This document shows positions 31,838-39,750 of a stretch of 64,000 bases of DNA, piece by piece. Position 1 is the stretch's first letter. Each line of letters begins with the position of its first letter. The position numbers and the translations under genes are program-made. The stretch is from Geobacillus thermocatenulatus (GTDB lineage Bacteria; Bacillota; Bacilli; Bacillales; Anoxybacillaceae). The notes below the pieces were generated by a model that worked only from the letters and a program-made list of their open reading frames with translations, was not told the origin of the DNA and made no database searches. The DNA is taken from assembly GCF_002217655.1 (NCBI RefSeq), contig NZ_NEWK01000001.1, positions 506,001 to 570,000 on the forward strand. The letters run 5' to 3'.

Positions 31838-34114
31838 ATGGATCATGTGTTGGCCGAACGCATTTTAACGTTTATGCGCGATGAGGCGTACAAACCGCTC
31901 ACCGTCGAAGAACTGGAAGAAGCGTTTGGCATCGAGGATGCGGACGGGTTCAAAGAATTTGTCAAGACGCTTGTCGCCATGGAAGAGGAAGGTCTTGTCG
32001 TCCGGACGCGAAGCAACCGCTACGGCGTGCCTGAGCGGATGAATCTCGTGCGCGGCAAAGTGACCGGCCACCCGAAAGGATTCGCGTTTGTCACACCGGA
32101 GGAGCCGGGACTGGATGATATTTTCATCCCGCCGTCCGAATTGAAAAACGCGATGCATGGCGACACGGTGCTTGTGCGCGTCCAAGCCGATTCATCCGGG
32201 GCGCGCCGCGAAGGAACGATCGTCCGCATTTTGGAGCGTGGGGTGAAGGAAGTCGTCGGCACGTACACGGAAAGCAAATATTTCGGCTTTGTCATCCCTG
32301 ATGACAAACGGATCGTCAACGATATTTTCATCCCGAAAAACGCGGCGAACGGCGCGGTCGAAGGGCATAAAGTGGTCGTCCGCCTGACGTCGTATCCAGA
32401 AGGGCGGATGAGCGCCGAAGGGGAAGTCATTCGAATTCTCGGCCATAAAAACGACCCGGGCGTCGACATTTTAGCGATCATCTATAAATACGGCCTTCCG
32501 CTTCAATTCCCAGAAGACGTGATCGAGCATGCCAACCGGGTGCCGGACGTCATTACGGAGAAAGATTTGGAAGGGCGCCGCGATTTGCGCGGTGAGATGA
32601 TCGTCACGATCGACGGGGAAGATGCGAAAGACTTGGATGACGCGGTGACGGTGACGAAGCTTGAGAACGGCAACTATAAGCTCGGCGTCCATATCGCCGA
32701 TGTGAGCTACTATGTTGAGGAAGGCTCGCCCATTGACCGCGAAGCGTACGAGCGCGGCACGAGCGTTTATTTGGTCGACCGCGTCATTCCGATGATTCCG
32801 CATCGGCTGTCGAACGGCATTTGCTCGCTCAACCCGAAAGTCGATCGGCTGACGCTCTCGTGCGAAATGGAAATCACCCCGCAAGGTGAAGTCGTCCGCT
32901 ATGAAATTTTCCCAAGCGTCATCCGCACGGTGGAACGGATGACGTATTCCGATGTCAATAAAATTCTCGTTGACAAAGACGAAGCCTTGCGCGAAAAATA
33001 TGCGCCGCTTGTGCCGATGTTTGAGCTGATGGCTGAGCTCGCCGACATTTTGCGGCAAAAGCGGATGAAGCGCGGGGCGATTGATTTCGATTTTAAAGAA
33101 GCGAAAGTGCTCGTCGATGAAAACGGCAAACCGTACGATGTCGTCTTGCGCGAGCGGTCGGTCGCTGAGCGGCTCATTGAAGAGTTTATGCTGGCGGCGA
33201 ACGAAACGGTCGCCGAGCACTTTCACTGGTTGAACGTGCCATTTATTTACCGTGTTCACGAGGATCCGAAGCCGGAAAAATTGCAGCGCTTTTTAGAGTT
33301 CATCACGAACTTCGGCTATGTCGTCAAAGGGACCGGCAACCAAATCCATCCGCGCGCCCTCCAGCAAATTCTCGAAGCTGTGCGCGGCGAGCCGGAAGAA
33401 ATGGTGATCTCCACCGTCATGCTTCGGTCGATGAAGCAGGCGCGCTATGACGCCGAGAGCCTCGGCCATTACGGCCTGTCGACCGAGTTTTACACCCATT
33501 TTACGTCGCCGATTCGCCGCTACCCGGATTTGATCGTCCATCGGTTGATCCGGACGTATCTCATCAACGGCCAGATGGATCTTGACACCCAGCAAAAATG
33601 GGCGGAAAAGCTGCCTGAAATTGCGGAACACGCTTCCGATATGGAGCGGCGCGCCGTTGAGGCGGAGCGGGAGACGGACGATCTGAAGAAAACCGAGTTT
33701 ATGGAAGACAAAATTGGGATGGAGTTTGACGGCATTATCAGCTCGGTGACGAACTTCGGCTTGTTCGTTGAGCTCCCGAACACGATCGAAGGCTTGGTGC
33801 ACGTCAGCTACTTAACGGACGACTATTACCGCTACGACGAACGCAGCTACGCGTTGATCGGCGAGCGGACGGGGAAAATGTACCGCATCGGCGATGAAAT
33901 CACCGTCCGCGTCATCAACGTCAACAAAGACGAACGGATCGTCGATTTTGAAGTCGTCGGCATGAAGGGACGCCGTCCGCCGAAAGCGAAAGCCGCTCCG
34001 GTCGTCATTGAAGGGAAAAAACAAAAACAGGCCAAGGCAAAGGCGGAAGCGAAAACGAACAGCGGCAAAAGTCGCAGCGCGAAAGCGAAAAAGAAGAAAA
34101 AGAAAAGACGGTGA
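31838..34114 (+). CDS. rnr: Ribonuclease R
   Basis: 758-residue 3'-to-5' exoribonuclease. Order: N-terminal helix-turn-helix ([20 protein letters not shown]), two cold-shock domains ([12 protein letters not shown]), the catalytic RNB domain with the Mg-binding [15 protein letters not shown] at about residues 257-275, an S1 domain ([17 protein letters not shown]) and a Lys-rich tail. It degrades structured RNA and, with SmpB-tmRNA encoded next, clears non-stop mRNAs. Confidence 0.97.
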   Translation: MDHVLAERILTFMRDEAYKPLTVEELEEAFGIEDADGFKEFVKTLVAMEEEGLVVRTRSNRYGVPERMNLVRGKVTGHPKGFAFVTPEEPGLDDIFIPPSELKNAMHGDTVLVRVQADSSGARREGTIVRILERGVKEVVGTYTESKYFGFVIPDDKRIVNDIFIPKNAANGAVEGHKVVVRLTSYPEGRMSAEGEVIRILGHKNDPGVDILAIIYKYGLPLQFPEDVIEHANRVPDVITEKDLEGRRDLRGEMIVTIDGEDAKDLDDAVTVTKLENGNYKLGVHIADVSYYVEEGSPIDREAYERGTSVYLVDRVIPMIPHRLSNGICSLNPKVDRLTLSCEMEITPQGEVVRYEIFPSVIRTVERMTYSDVNKILVDKDEALREKYAPLVPMFELMAELADILRQKRMKRGAIDFDFKEAKVLVDENGKPYDVVLRERSVAERLIEEFMLAANETVAEHFHWLNVPFIYRVHEDPKPEKLQRFLEFITNFGYVVKGTGNQIHPRALQQILEAVRGEPEEMVISTVMLRSMKQARYDAESLGHYGLSTEFYTHFTSPIRRYPDLIVHRLIRTYLINGQMDLDTQQKWAEKLPEIAEHASDMERRAVEAERETDDLKKTEFMEDKIGMEFDGIISSVTNFGLFVELPNTIEGLVHVSYLTDDYYRYDERSYALIGERTGKMYRIGDEITVRVINVNKDERIVDFEVVGMKGRRPPKAKAAPVVIEGKKQKQAKAKAEAKTNSGKSRSAKAKKKKKKRR

Positions 34115-34148
34115 GGAAAAGCCGAACAGGCGGCTTTTCCTTCTTTTT
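34115..34148 (+). terminator. Terminator after rnr
   Basis: GGAAAAGCCG-AACAGG-CGGCTTTTCC stem-loop followed by TTCTTTTT. It begins directly at the rnr stop codon. A TGGTAAAAT extended -10 at 34155-34163 may restart transcription for smpB. Confidence 0.8.
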
Positions 34149-34195
34149 CGTTTTTGGTAAAATAAGAAACGCTACGATGAGGAGGGAGAAAACGG

Positions 34196-34663
34196 ATGCC
34201 CAAAGGCGAAGGAAAAGTGATCGCCCAAAACAAAAAAGCGCACCACGACTATTTCATCGAAGAAACGTATGAAGCCGGCCTTGTGCTGCAAGGGACGGAA
34301 ATCAAATCGATCCGCAACGGCCGGGTGAACTTGAAAGATTCGTTCGCCAAAGTGGAAAAAGGGGAAGTGTTTCTCCATAACATGCATATCAGCCCGTATG
34401 AACAAGGCAACCGCTACAACCATGACCCGCTGCGGACGAGAAAGCTCCTTTTGCACCGCCGCGAAATCAACAAGCTGATCGGCTACACGAAAGAGCAAGG
34501 GTATACGCTCGTGCCGCTGAAATTGTACATTAAAAACGGCTTTGCCAAAGTGGAGCTCGGGGTGGCCAAAGGGAAGAAAAAATACGACAAACGGGAAGAC
34601 ATGAAGCGGAGAGAAGCGCAGCGCGAAATCGAACGCGCCTTCCGCGAGCGGCAAAAACTATAG
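34196..34663 (+). CDS. smpB: SsrA-binding protein SmpB
   Basis: 155-residue OB-fold protein that binds tmRNA and delivers it to stalled ribosomes. Family motifs: [38 protein letters not shown] and the basic C-terminal tail [20 protein letters not shown] that probes the empty mRNA channel. ATG follows GAGGAGGGAG. tmRNA is encoded 230 bp downstream. Confidence 0.98.
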   Translation: MPKGEGKVIAQNKKAHHDYFIEETYEAGLVLQGTEIKSIRNGRVNLKDSFAKVEKGEVFLHNMHISPYEQGNRYNHDPLRTRKLLLHRREINKLIGYTKEQGYTLVPLKLYIKNGFAKVELGVAKGKKKYDKREDMKRREAQREIERAFRERQKL

Positions 34664-34806
34664 GGAGTCGGTGGTGTATGGAAAAAACAGCTCTAAACCG
34701 AATCTTCTCAAGTGGAGAAGCCTTGAAACATCGGCTCTTCTTTCCTAGTGAACTCCATCGCTTTGGCAAAAATGACCGTTTTTCACCGGCGTTGAAAACA
34801 TTCCCA

Positions 34807-34834
34807 TTGAAAATGCGCATCGCCATGGTATAAT
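34807..34834 (+). promoter_or_regulatory. Promoter of ssrA
   Basis: TTGAAA (34807-34812), 16-bp spacer, TATAAT (34829-34834) with an upstream TGG. The tmRNA 5' end lies 60 bp on, allowing for 5' processing. Confidence 0.7.
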
Positions 34835-34894
34835 AAATAATGCAACAGCCAGTTATCTATCGCTTACGCTATTCCGATCTTTCTTCGCCACCGC

Positions 34895-35243
34895 GGGGAC
34901 GATCCGGATTCGACAGGGGTAGGTCGAGCTTAAGCGGCGAGCCGAGGGGGACGTCCTCGTAAAAACGTCACCTAAAGATAACTGGCAAACAAAACTACGC
35001 TTTAGCTGCCTAATTGCTGCAGCTAGCTCCTCCCGCCATCGCCCGCGTGGCGTTCGAGGGGCTCATATGAAGCGGGCTACGCCCAAATCCGCCGCCTGAG
35101 GATGAGGGAAGAGACGAACCAGGCTAGCCGCCGGGAGGCCTGTCGGTAGGCGGAACGGACGGCGAAGCGAAATATACCGACTACGCTCGTAGATGCTTAA
35201 GTGGCGATGCCTCTGGACGTGGGTTCGACTCCCACCGTCTCCA
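34895..35243 (+). ncRNA. ssrA: Transfer-messenger RNA (tmRNA)
   Basis: The 5' GGGGACGATCCGGATTCGAC pairs at its end with the 3' CGTCTCC, with discriminator A and no encoded CCA; GGTTCGACTCC is the T-arm. The tag frame starts at 34984 and reads (A)GKQNYALAA then TAA at 35011-35013, ending in the ClpXP-recognised LAA. Length 349 nt. Its 3' flank carries an integrative-element remnant, as often seen for ssrA. Confidence 0.96.
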
Positions 35244-35291
35244 TTTCCAACATCCGAACGGTTTGGATGAAAAATTGAGAAACCATTGATG

Positions 35292-35314
35292 CGACTGCAA
35301 TTGCAGTCGTTTTT
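35292..35314 (+). terminator. Terminator of ssrA
   Basis: CGACTGCAATTGCAGTCG is an 18-bp perfect palindrome followed by TTTTTCATTTTT. Same architecture as the hairpin after tRNA-Arg. Confidence 0.8.
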
Positions 35315-35402
35315 CATTTTTGGGGAATCATCAAAAAAAACGATAGAATCAGAAAAAATTTTGCACGGATTTTGCACGGCTATTGGGCATGATACAGCTC
35401 CT
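35315..35402 (-). pseudogene. Integrase 3'-end remnant and attachment-flank sequence (copy 2)
   Basis: Closely matches the tRNA-Arg flank 15142-15222 (CGATAGAATC, TTTTGCACG twice, GGCATGATACAGC). Only the final few integrase codons (LYHAQ and stop, minus strand, from about 35380) remain before an abrupt junction at about 35401 with the hicB downstream region. The integrase body is deleted. Confidence 0.65.
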
Positions 35403-35441
35403 ATTGAACGGGCGGAGAAAAAATCAAACAACGTATAAACG

Positions 35442-35482
35442 AAAGCCTCTTCTGCTGCCTGTGCGAGTGAAGAGGCTTTTTT
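35442..35482 (-). terminator. Hairpin terminator after hicB
   Basis: AAAGCCTCTTC / GAAGAGGCTTT 11-bp stem. On the plus strand it is followed by TTTT; on the minus strand by TTTCGTTT. Nearly the same structure stands at 15541-15580 beside tRNA-Arg. Confidence 0.6.
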
Positions 35483-35491
35483 ATAATGGAT

Positions 35492-35902
35492 TTATCGGTC
35501 GGTAGCGCCAAGATGCTTCTTTAATGCTTCTTGAAGAATTTGGGAGTAGTTCACGTTATGTTCTTTCGCTAGATCATCAAGCCATTTCGGGATAGTCAGC
35601 GTTTTTTTTACCGCTTTGTTTTCCATTTCGTGTCGAAAAGGTGACATCCATACCTCTATGAACACGATTACTTGATTGTTTTCTGTTTGAATTTCGGACA
35701 CTTTTGAAGGCTGAGGAATCTCTTCATTTTCCTGCTCCAAGCCGTATAAGTGTAATGCCATCGCCTCTTTGGCCATTTTAAAAGCTTCTTCCTCTGTATC
35801 TCCGCAGGTAAAGCAGCCAGGAAGATCAGGAAACTCGACAGATATTCCATCGCTGCTGTAATCAAAAATAGCTGGATAAATATAGCGGTCTTTTTTGTGC
35901 AT
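35492..35902 (-). CDS. hicB: HicB-family antitoxin
   Basis: 136 residues. The N-terminal degenerate RNase H-like fold reads YPAIFDYSSDGISVEFPDLPGC, FTCGDTEEEAFKMAKEAMALHL, and the C-terminal DNA-binding segment is KTLTIPKWLDDLAKEHNVNYSQILQEAL. It neutralises HicA and represses the operon. GGAGGTTAAC precedes the ATG. Complete, although the hicA frame upstream is broken. Confidence 0.9.
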   Translation of the reverse strand: MHKKDRYIYPAIFDYSSDGISVEFPDLPGCFTCGDTEEEAFKMAKEAMALHLYGLEQENEEIPQPSKVSEIQTENNQVIVFIEVWMSPFRHEMENKAVKKTLTIPKWLDDLAKEHNVNYSQILQEALKKHLGATDR

Positions 35903-35928
35903 ATATGTTAACCTCCTTTAGGAGGGGC

Positions 35929-36111
35929 TTATAATAGCCCCGCCTGTTTGAGTATGCTTTTTACTGTTTTGGTCGGTAAGTTTTTCTTTGGATGAGGGAT
36001 GGTTACTAGTCCGGGTTTACTGGGATGTTTAAACTGATGATGACTGCCACTTGTTCTTCATCCATCTTGTTGTATGATTTTTATTAATTCCTTTGAAGAG
36101 TAACTCTTCAT
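35929..36111 (-). pseudogene. hicA: hicA toxin with an in-frame stop
   Basis: The 61-codon minus-strand frame reads MKSYSSKELIKIIQQDG, then TGA at 36058-36060, then continues in the same frame RTSGSHHQFKHPSKPGL, VTIPHPKKNLPTKTVKSILK and ends normally. Family members have about DGWYxVRxxGSHHQF here, so three codons seem deleted, leaving a TGA from the fused ends. The essential His (GSHHQF) follows the stop, so the toxin should be inactive unless read through. Confidence 0.85.
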
Positions 36112-36127
36112 TTCCCTCCTTGATTTT

Positions 36128-36156
36128 ATTATAACACGTATTATTATACGTATAAA
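36128..36156 (-). promoter_or_regulatory. hicAB promoter and candidate HicB operator
   Basis: On the minus strand TTTATA (36151-36156) and TATAAT (36128-36133) are 17 bp apart, and the spacer holds the palindrome CGTAT-AATA-ATACG (36137-36150). Confidence 0.6.
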
Positions 36157-36176
36157 CAGTTTTTGATTAATTTTTT

Positions 36177-36567
36177 ACCCGTGGTGCTAGATAAAATCAG
36201 ACAAGCATAAAAATAGCCCTTGCATGAGGATCTCCTTAAAATGAAAGTGCAACCAAACCTCAAAAGGAGAAGTTCCCATGCAAGAGCACTTTCATTTTAC
36301 AACAGATCGTGTCAAACTTCCAAAACAATATGCATCGATTTTGCTTTTTGTATCGGCTCAACGATCGTATAACCTCGGTGACAAAGGGTATATCAGCCAA
36401 AAGCTGCAAAAGAAGCTGTACGAAGAGCACCGAGTCGCTTTCGGATCACCGAGATTCGAGCGAACTCGGTTTCTGGATTTGAAACGGCACTGGATGGTAT
36501 TTTACTGGCTTACTCGCTTGTTGTTCTTGGGCTAGTTGAGCGTTAAGACTCAACTAGCACCACGGGT
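36177..36567 (+). mobile_element. Internally deleted insertion sequence (IS982-like, 391 bp)
   Basis: Perfect 14-bp terminal inverted repeats (ACCCGTGGTGCTAG at 36177-36190 and its complement at 36554-36567) enclose 363 bp. Inside, a frame starting at 36278 joins an N-terminal piece (MQEHFHFTTDRVKLPKQYAS) to a catalytic-domain piece (LGDKGYISQKLQKKLYEEHR) and a short tail. A full element would be about 1 kb, so it is non-autonomous. Family assigned from the ACCC ends and DDE-type motifs; IS4-like is an alternative. Confidence 0.7.
36278..36535 (+). pseudogene. Chimeric deleted transposase frame
   Basis: An 85-codon frame after AAAAGGAGAAG, made of joined N-terminal, central (GDKGY) and C-terminal pieces of a DDE transposase. 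The catalytic acids are not all present, so it should be inactive. Confidence 0.65.
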
Positions 36568-36650
36568 TTTATACAGTTTTGAGAAACAGAAAGAGATTTG
36601 TCGGCTGCCCAAAAATGCGGCGATGCATAGCCCCATCACCGAAGTGGTTG

Positions 36651-37100
36651 TCAGCGGTACAAATACGGGGTGCCGTAGTATTCCGTCCGGTTGAGCTCCG
36701 GGTATTCCGAAGTGAAATGAATGAAAATCGGGCACCAATCACAAAACGGGTACGTGTGAAAAAAAGCGCGGTCGCCATAGCGAATGGCTTCGAGCGCCAA
36801 CGGCAATTCTTTCTTGAATACGTTCGCCCGGCGCGCATTTTCTTGCCGGCCCATTTGTCGGTTGCCAATGAATACATAGAGAAACAATACTAGCTGTTGC
36901 CCGGCTTGTTTCCATTCACCGAGCACTTCATCGCGTTGAGAAGTGAGCTGATCAGTGACAAATGCGCGGGAGACGGTGAGGAATAAGGCGCCAGTCGTGT
37001 CTGAGTGGGTTAAGGTGTACAGACGGCCGTTCACTGGTGACAGCTGGGTGATTCCAGCGGTCTGGGTGACGTACAGTCGCTCGGGAGAAAGGTGTTTCAT
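36651..37100 (-). CDS. Staygreen (SGR) family protein
   Basis: 149 residues resembling the plant/algal STAY-GREEN family: RLYTLTHSDTTGALFLTV, RDEVLGEWK, ELPLALEAIRYGDRAFFHTYP, and EYPELNRTEYYGTPYLY. Plant SGR removes Mg from chlorophyll a, and some bacterial homologues have this activity in vitro; this organism has no chlorophyll, so the natural substrate is unknown. ATG 37100 follows AGAAGGAGGA. No operon partner; downstream are IS remains. Confidence 0.8.
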   Translation of the reverse strand: MKHLSPERLYVTQTAGITQLSPVNGRLYTLTHSDTTGALFLTVSRAFVTDQLTSQRDEVLGEWKQAGQQLVLFLYVFIGNRQMGRQENARRANVFKKELPLALEAIRYGDRAFFHTYPFCDWCPIFIHFTSEYPELNRTEYYGTPYLYR

Positions 37101-37177
37101 GGCGGTCCTCCTTCTGTTCTGGAAAGTGGATGATCTCATTCATCTATATGTGCCTTTATTGGCGGCGATGACAAAAC

Positions 37178-37218
37178 AAAACCGAACGGGACGGTCGATC
37201 CGCGTTCGGTTTTGCTTT
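37178..37218 (-). terminator. Terminator of the DUF6230-DUF6114 operon
   Basis: AAAACCGAACG / CGTTCGGTTTT 11-bp stem with a T-rich tail on the minus strand (TTTTGTTTTG), just after the DUF6114 gene. It could also work on the plus strand. Confidence 0.7.
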
Positions 37219-37226
37219 ATGGTTTT

Positions 37227-37652
37227 TCATGAGGTGGCGGTGGTTGCTTCTTTGTCCGCAGCGGCTTCATGATGAGCGGCAGGAGCGTCGGCTTCAGCCC
37301 ATTGCGGGCGCCAGGCGATGCAAAGCGCCCCACCGATGATGCCGAGAATCGTGCCGACTAAGAAGCCGCCCAAGGCGCCCATGATCGACAGAATGGCACT
37401 GAACATGCCGATGATGCCGAGCAAGGTGGATAGCCGCGGCATGGCGTAGGAAAGAATCCCCATCAACATGACCATGCCGCCAAGGAAAAAGCCGGCGAAC
37501 ACCATGCTTCCGGGTACAAGCGAAATTTCATACAGCTGCATCGGAATCCATAAAATCACAAGGCTTGATAACAAGAGAAACGTCGCGCCCCAAAACGGGC
37601 GGCGTTTCCGCCAGCGACCAAACGCCTGCCAGCTGGAACGAATGATGCCCAA
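37227..37652 (-). CDS. DUF6114-type membrane protein
   Basis: 141 residues: a short basic N-terminus (RWRKRRPFW), then four hydrophobic helices (about 22-40, 47-68, 72-90, 92-112) and an Ala/His/Glu-rich tail. DUF6114 proteins are found beside DUF6230 proteins, mainly in actinomycetes; their function is unknown. It starts with TTG after AGGATGAGGGA, 21 bp after the upstream gene, so the two are cotranscribed. Confidence 0.75.
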   Translation of the reverse strand: MGIIRSSWQAFGRWRKRRPFWGATFLLLSSLVILWIPMQLYEISLVPGSMVFAGFFLGGMVMLMGILSYAMPRLSTLLGIIGMFSAILSIMGALGGFLVGTILGIIGGALCIAWRPQWAEADAPAAHHEAAADKEATTATS

Positions 37653-37673
37653 TGTCCCTCATCCTTACTAAAA

Positions 37674-38264
37674 TTAGTTAAGTTTTTCAAAGTACACTTT
37701 CATGCCCGGCAGCGACACTTTTTGCTGGAATAAGTAGACGGTTTTAATATCGCCATTTTCGATCGTAATGCTGTCGGCTCCTTGTGAGAATTCTTTGGCT
37801 GCCTTCTCGACTGGGTTGCTCGTATCGCCGACATAGCTTTCTTTCATCGTCAAGCTGCCGAAGGAGATGTTGCCGTTGATTTGCGTCGCTTTTTGCACGA
37901 GGCCGTCAATGGAGACCAGTTCGCTCGCGACAATGACGACGCGAATGCCCAAGGCCGGGAAGTCTTTCGAAATCCGAAGACCTTGAATCGTTGCTTTTTC
38001 CATTTCATTGACGAAGACCGGCGTCTGTGGGGCATTGCCTGCTTCCGCCACGCCGCCGTACATTTTAAACCCGCTGCCATTCAGTTTGTCAAATTGAACG
38101 GTGAACTCCCCGACCCCGCTGATCGGCACGGCATAGGCGACGCCTGTCAGCCCGAAGGCGGACAACATGAGGGCGAGGGAAAGAAATCCCCCGAGCAAGG
38201 CGAGAAGCAACGGTTTTTTCGCCGTGTGCCCTCCTAAAATCAGTGATTGGCTAGCCATGTTCAT
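37674..38264 (-). CDS. DUF6230-type exported or membrane-anchored protein
   Basis: 196 residues. One hydrophobic helix (LLLALLGGFLSLALMLSAFG) then an extracytoplasmic beta-rich domain (FTVQFDKLNGSGFKMYGGV, ISFGSLTMKESYVGDTSNP, QGADSITIENGDIKTVYLFQ). This matches actinomycete DUF6230 proteins (xxADSVxIxNL pattern). Function unknown. ATG 38264 is chosen for 8-bp spacing from GGGAGGA; 38270 and 38258 are alternatives. Confidence 0.75.
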   Translation of the reverse strand: MNMASQSLILGGHTAKKPLLLALLGGFLSLALMLSAFGLTGVAYAVPISGVGEFTVQFDKLNGSGFKMYGGVAEAGNAPQTPVFVNEMEKATIQGLRISKDFPALGIRVVIVASELVSIDGLVQKATQINGNISFGSLTMKESYVGDTSNPVEKAAKEFSQGADSITIENGDIKTVYLFQQKVSLPGMKVYFEKLN

Positions 38265-38289
38265 CAGCATTCTCCTCCCTTTCGCGAAA

Positions 38290-38303
38290 TGTAAGCGCTT
38301 TTA
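38290..38303 (-). promoter_or_regulatory. Candidate cre (CcpA) site upstream of the DUF6230 operon
   Basis: TGTAAGCGCTTTTA agrees with the cre consensus TGWAARCGYTWNCW at 13 of 14 positions and lies 26 bp before the operon start, a position suited to carbon catabolite repression. Confidence 0.55.
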
Positions 38304-38469
38304 AAAAATGAATTTGATTAAATATTAAAACAATTCTAACGAAATCACATCCCTACATTTGTAGGATTTTTTTCCTGTCTTTGTTGTAGAAAGGGGAAGG
38401 AATCGTTGGCTTTGGTGTGAAAATACAATAGTGAGGGAACACGGTCGATGAAAAAAGGGGGGAGCTACC

Positions 38470-39648
38470 GTGTCGAAAGAACTGCACGACCATTTGTTTC
38501 GACTGCTGAAAGAGGCGGTGGATATTTTGCGTCAGTATGAAGGGGAAGTGAAGGGAGAATGGGAACGGATCGGCGAAGCGCTTGGCAAGCGGAATGCGCG
38601 GGTTCAAGAGGTGTTTTCCACGCTGTGCGCATTCGTTCAGGCAAGATTGCTTCCGTACGGGGGCGACCATCCAGCGAATGAGCAGCTCGAACGCATTGCG
38701 GCGTTTCATCCGGAGATGGTCATATTTTCCCTGAATTTAATGGAAAATACGGTTCATCAAGTGTTGAAGGCGCATGCGTCAGCGGCTGCTGCGCTTCATC
38801 CGGCGGTGCGGTATTTGTTTTTTAAATGGAATGAGTGGTTGTTGTATGAAGTGAATGAACAATCATTCAAAAAGAGCGGTGATTCTCCATGGAAAAAAGA
38901 AACATTGTGGAAAGACGCCGTGATTTTGTTTAACGAATGGATTTTGCGGGCGCAGACGTTTGAGGAATCGGCGGCGCATATTTGTTTTGGTTTTTCTTAT
39001 TTTCTTCCTTTCACCCGTTGTGCTCTGTTTCAATTTGTCAATCAAGAGAGAACGGCCATCGGCCTGCATGGGCACGGCGTGGACAATGAGCAAATTCAGC
39101 GGTTGCGCGTGGAATTGGACAGCATTCCGATGTTGAAAGAAAGTGTGGGGAAGTTGAAAGCGGAAGTGCATGAATTTCGCCATTTTCGGCCGATTTACGT
39201 TGAACGGGCGTCCGAACAGTTTCCAAACACGTATATCAAGCCATTCGATTTAGCTTCGCTCGTGATCGTTCCGGTGTATGTGCCGACGGAAGGGAGGATG
39301 ATTGGAGGCGTCGTGCTCGACCGCGGACCGGGCCGCTTTTTTGCCGTTGACCGCCGCTTGTTTCCTGCGCTGATGAAATTTGGACAAAGCGCGGGGGAAT
39401 TGTTGTTGAAATTGATCGAGGCGCCGGTGAGAAAAAAGGAAGGGGAAGAACATGAGCCGCTGTCGCCTCGGGAAATCGAGGTGCTGAAGCTGCTCGCTGA
39501 TGGGGCATCGACATCAGAAGCAGCTGAACAGCTGTATTTAAGCGAATTTACAGTACGTGACTATATTTCGAGCGTCTTAAGGAAGCTTCGCGCTAAAAAT
39601 CGGACGGAAGCGGTGGCGAAAGCGCTGCGCCTTGCGATTATCGAGTAA
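38470..39648 (+). CDS. GAF-like / LuxR-type transcriptional regulator
   Basis: 392 residues. The C-terminal LuxR helix-turn-helix is clear: LSPREIEVLKLLADGASTSE, LYLSEFTVRDYISSVLRKLR, KNRTEAVAKALR. The middle (about 175-330) resembles a GAF sensor, and the first 150 residues are helical. No receiver domain, so it is not a phospho-response regulator. GTG after GGGGGGAGC. Divergent from DUF6230-DUF6114, which it may control. Confidence 0.8.
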   Translation: MSKELHDHLFRLLKEAVDILRQYEGEVKGEWERIGEALGKRNARVQEVFSTLCAFVQARLLPYGGDHPANEQLERIAAFHPEMVIFSLNLMENTVHQVLKAHASAAAALHPAVRYLFFKWNEWLLYEVNEQSFKKSGDSPWKKETLWKDAVILFNEWILRAQTFEESAAHICFGFSYFLPFTRCALFQFVNQERTAIGLHGHGVDNEQIQRLRVELDSIPMLKESVGKLKAEVHEFRHFRPIYVERASEQFPNTYIKPFDLASLVIVPVYVPTEGRMIGGVVLDRGPGRFFAVDRRLFPALMKFGQSAGELLLKLIEAPVRKKEGEEHEPLSPREIEVLKLLADGASTSEAAEQLYLSEFTVRDYISSVLRKLRAKNRTEAVAKALRLAIIE

Positions 39649-39750
39649 GCTTGAGAGGCGGTGATTTCACACAACTTTCGCTCGTTGTTCACGGTCTGCT
39701 CACAGCTTTTCCTTACACTGTAGATGAAAAAGATGCAAGGAGGGAAAGCG

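Noticed and set aside
35063-35431. 122-codon minus-strand frame over tmRNA
   Set aside because: It is antisense to the conserved ssrA gene and reads across its terminator; an artefact.
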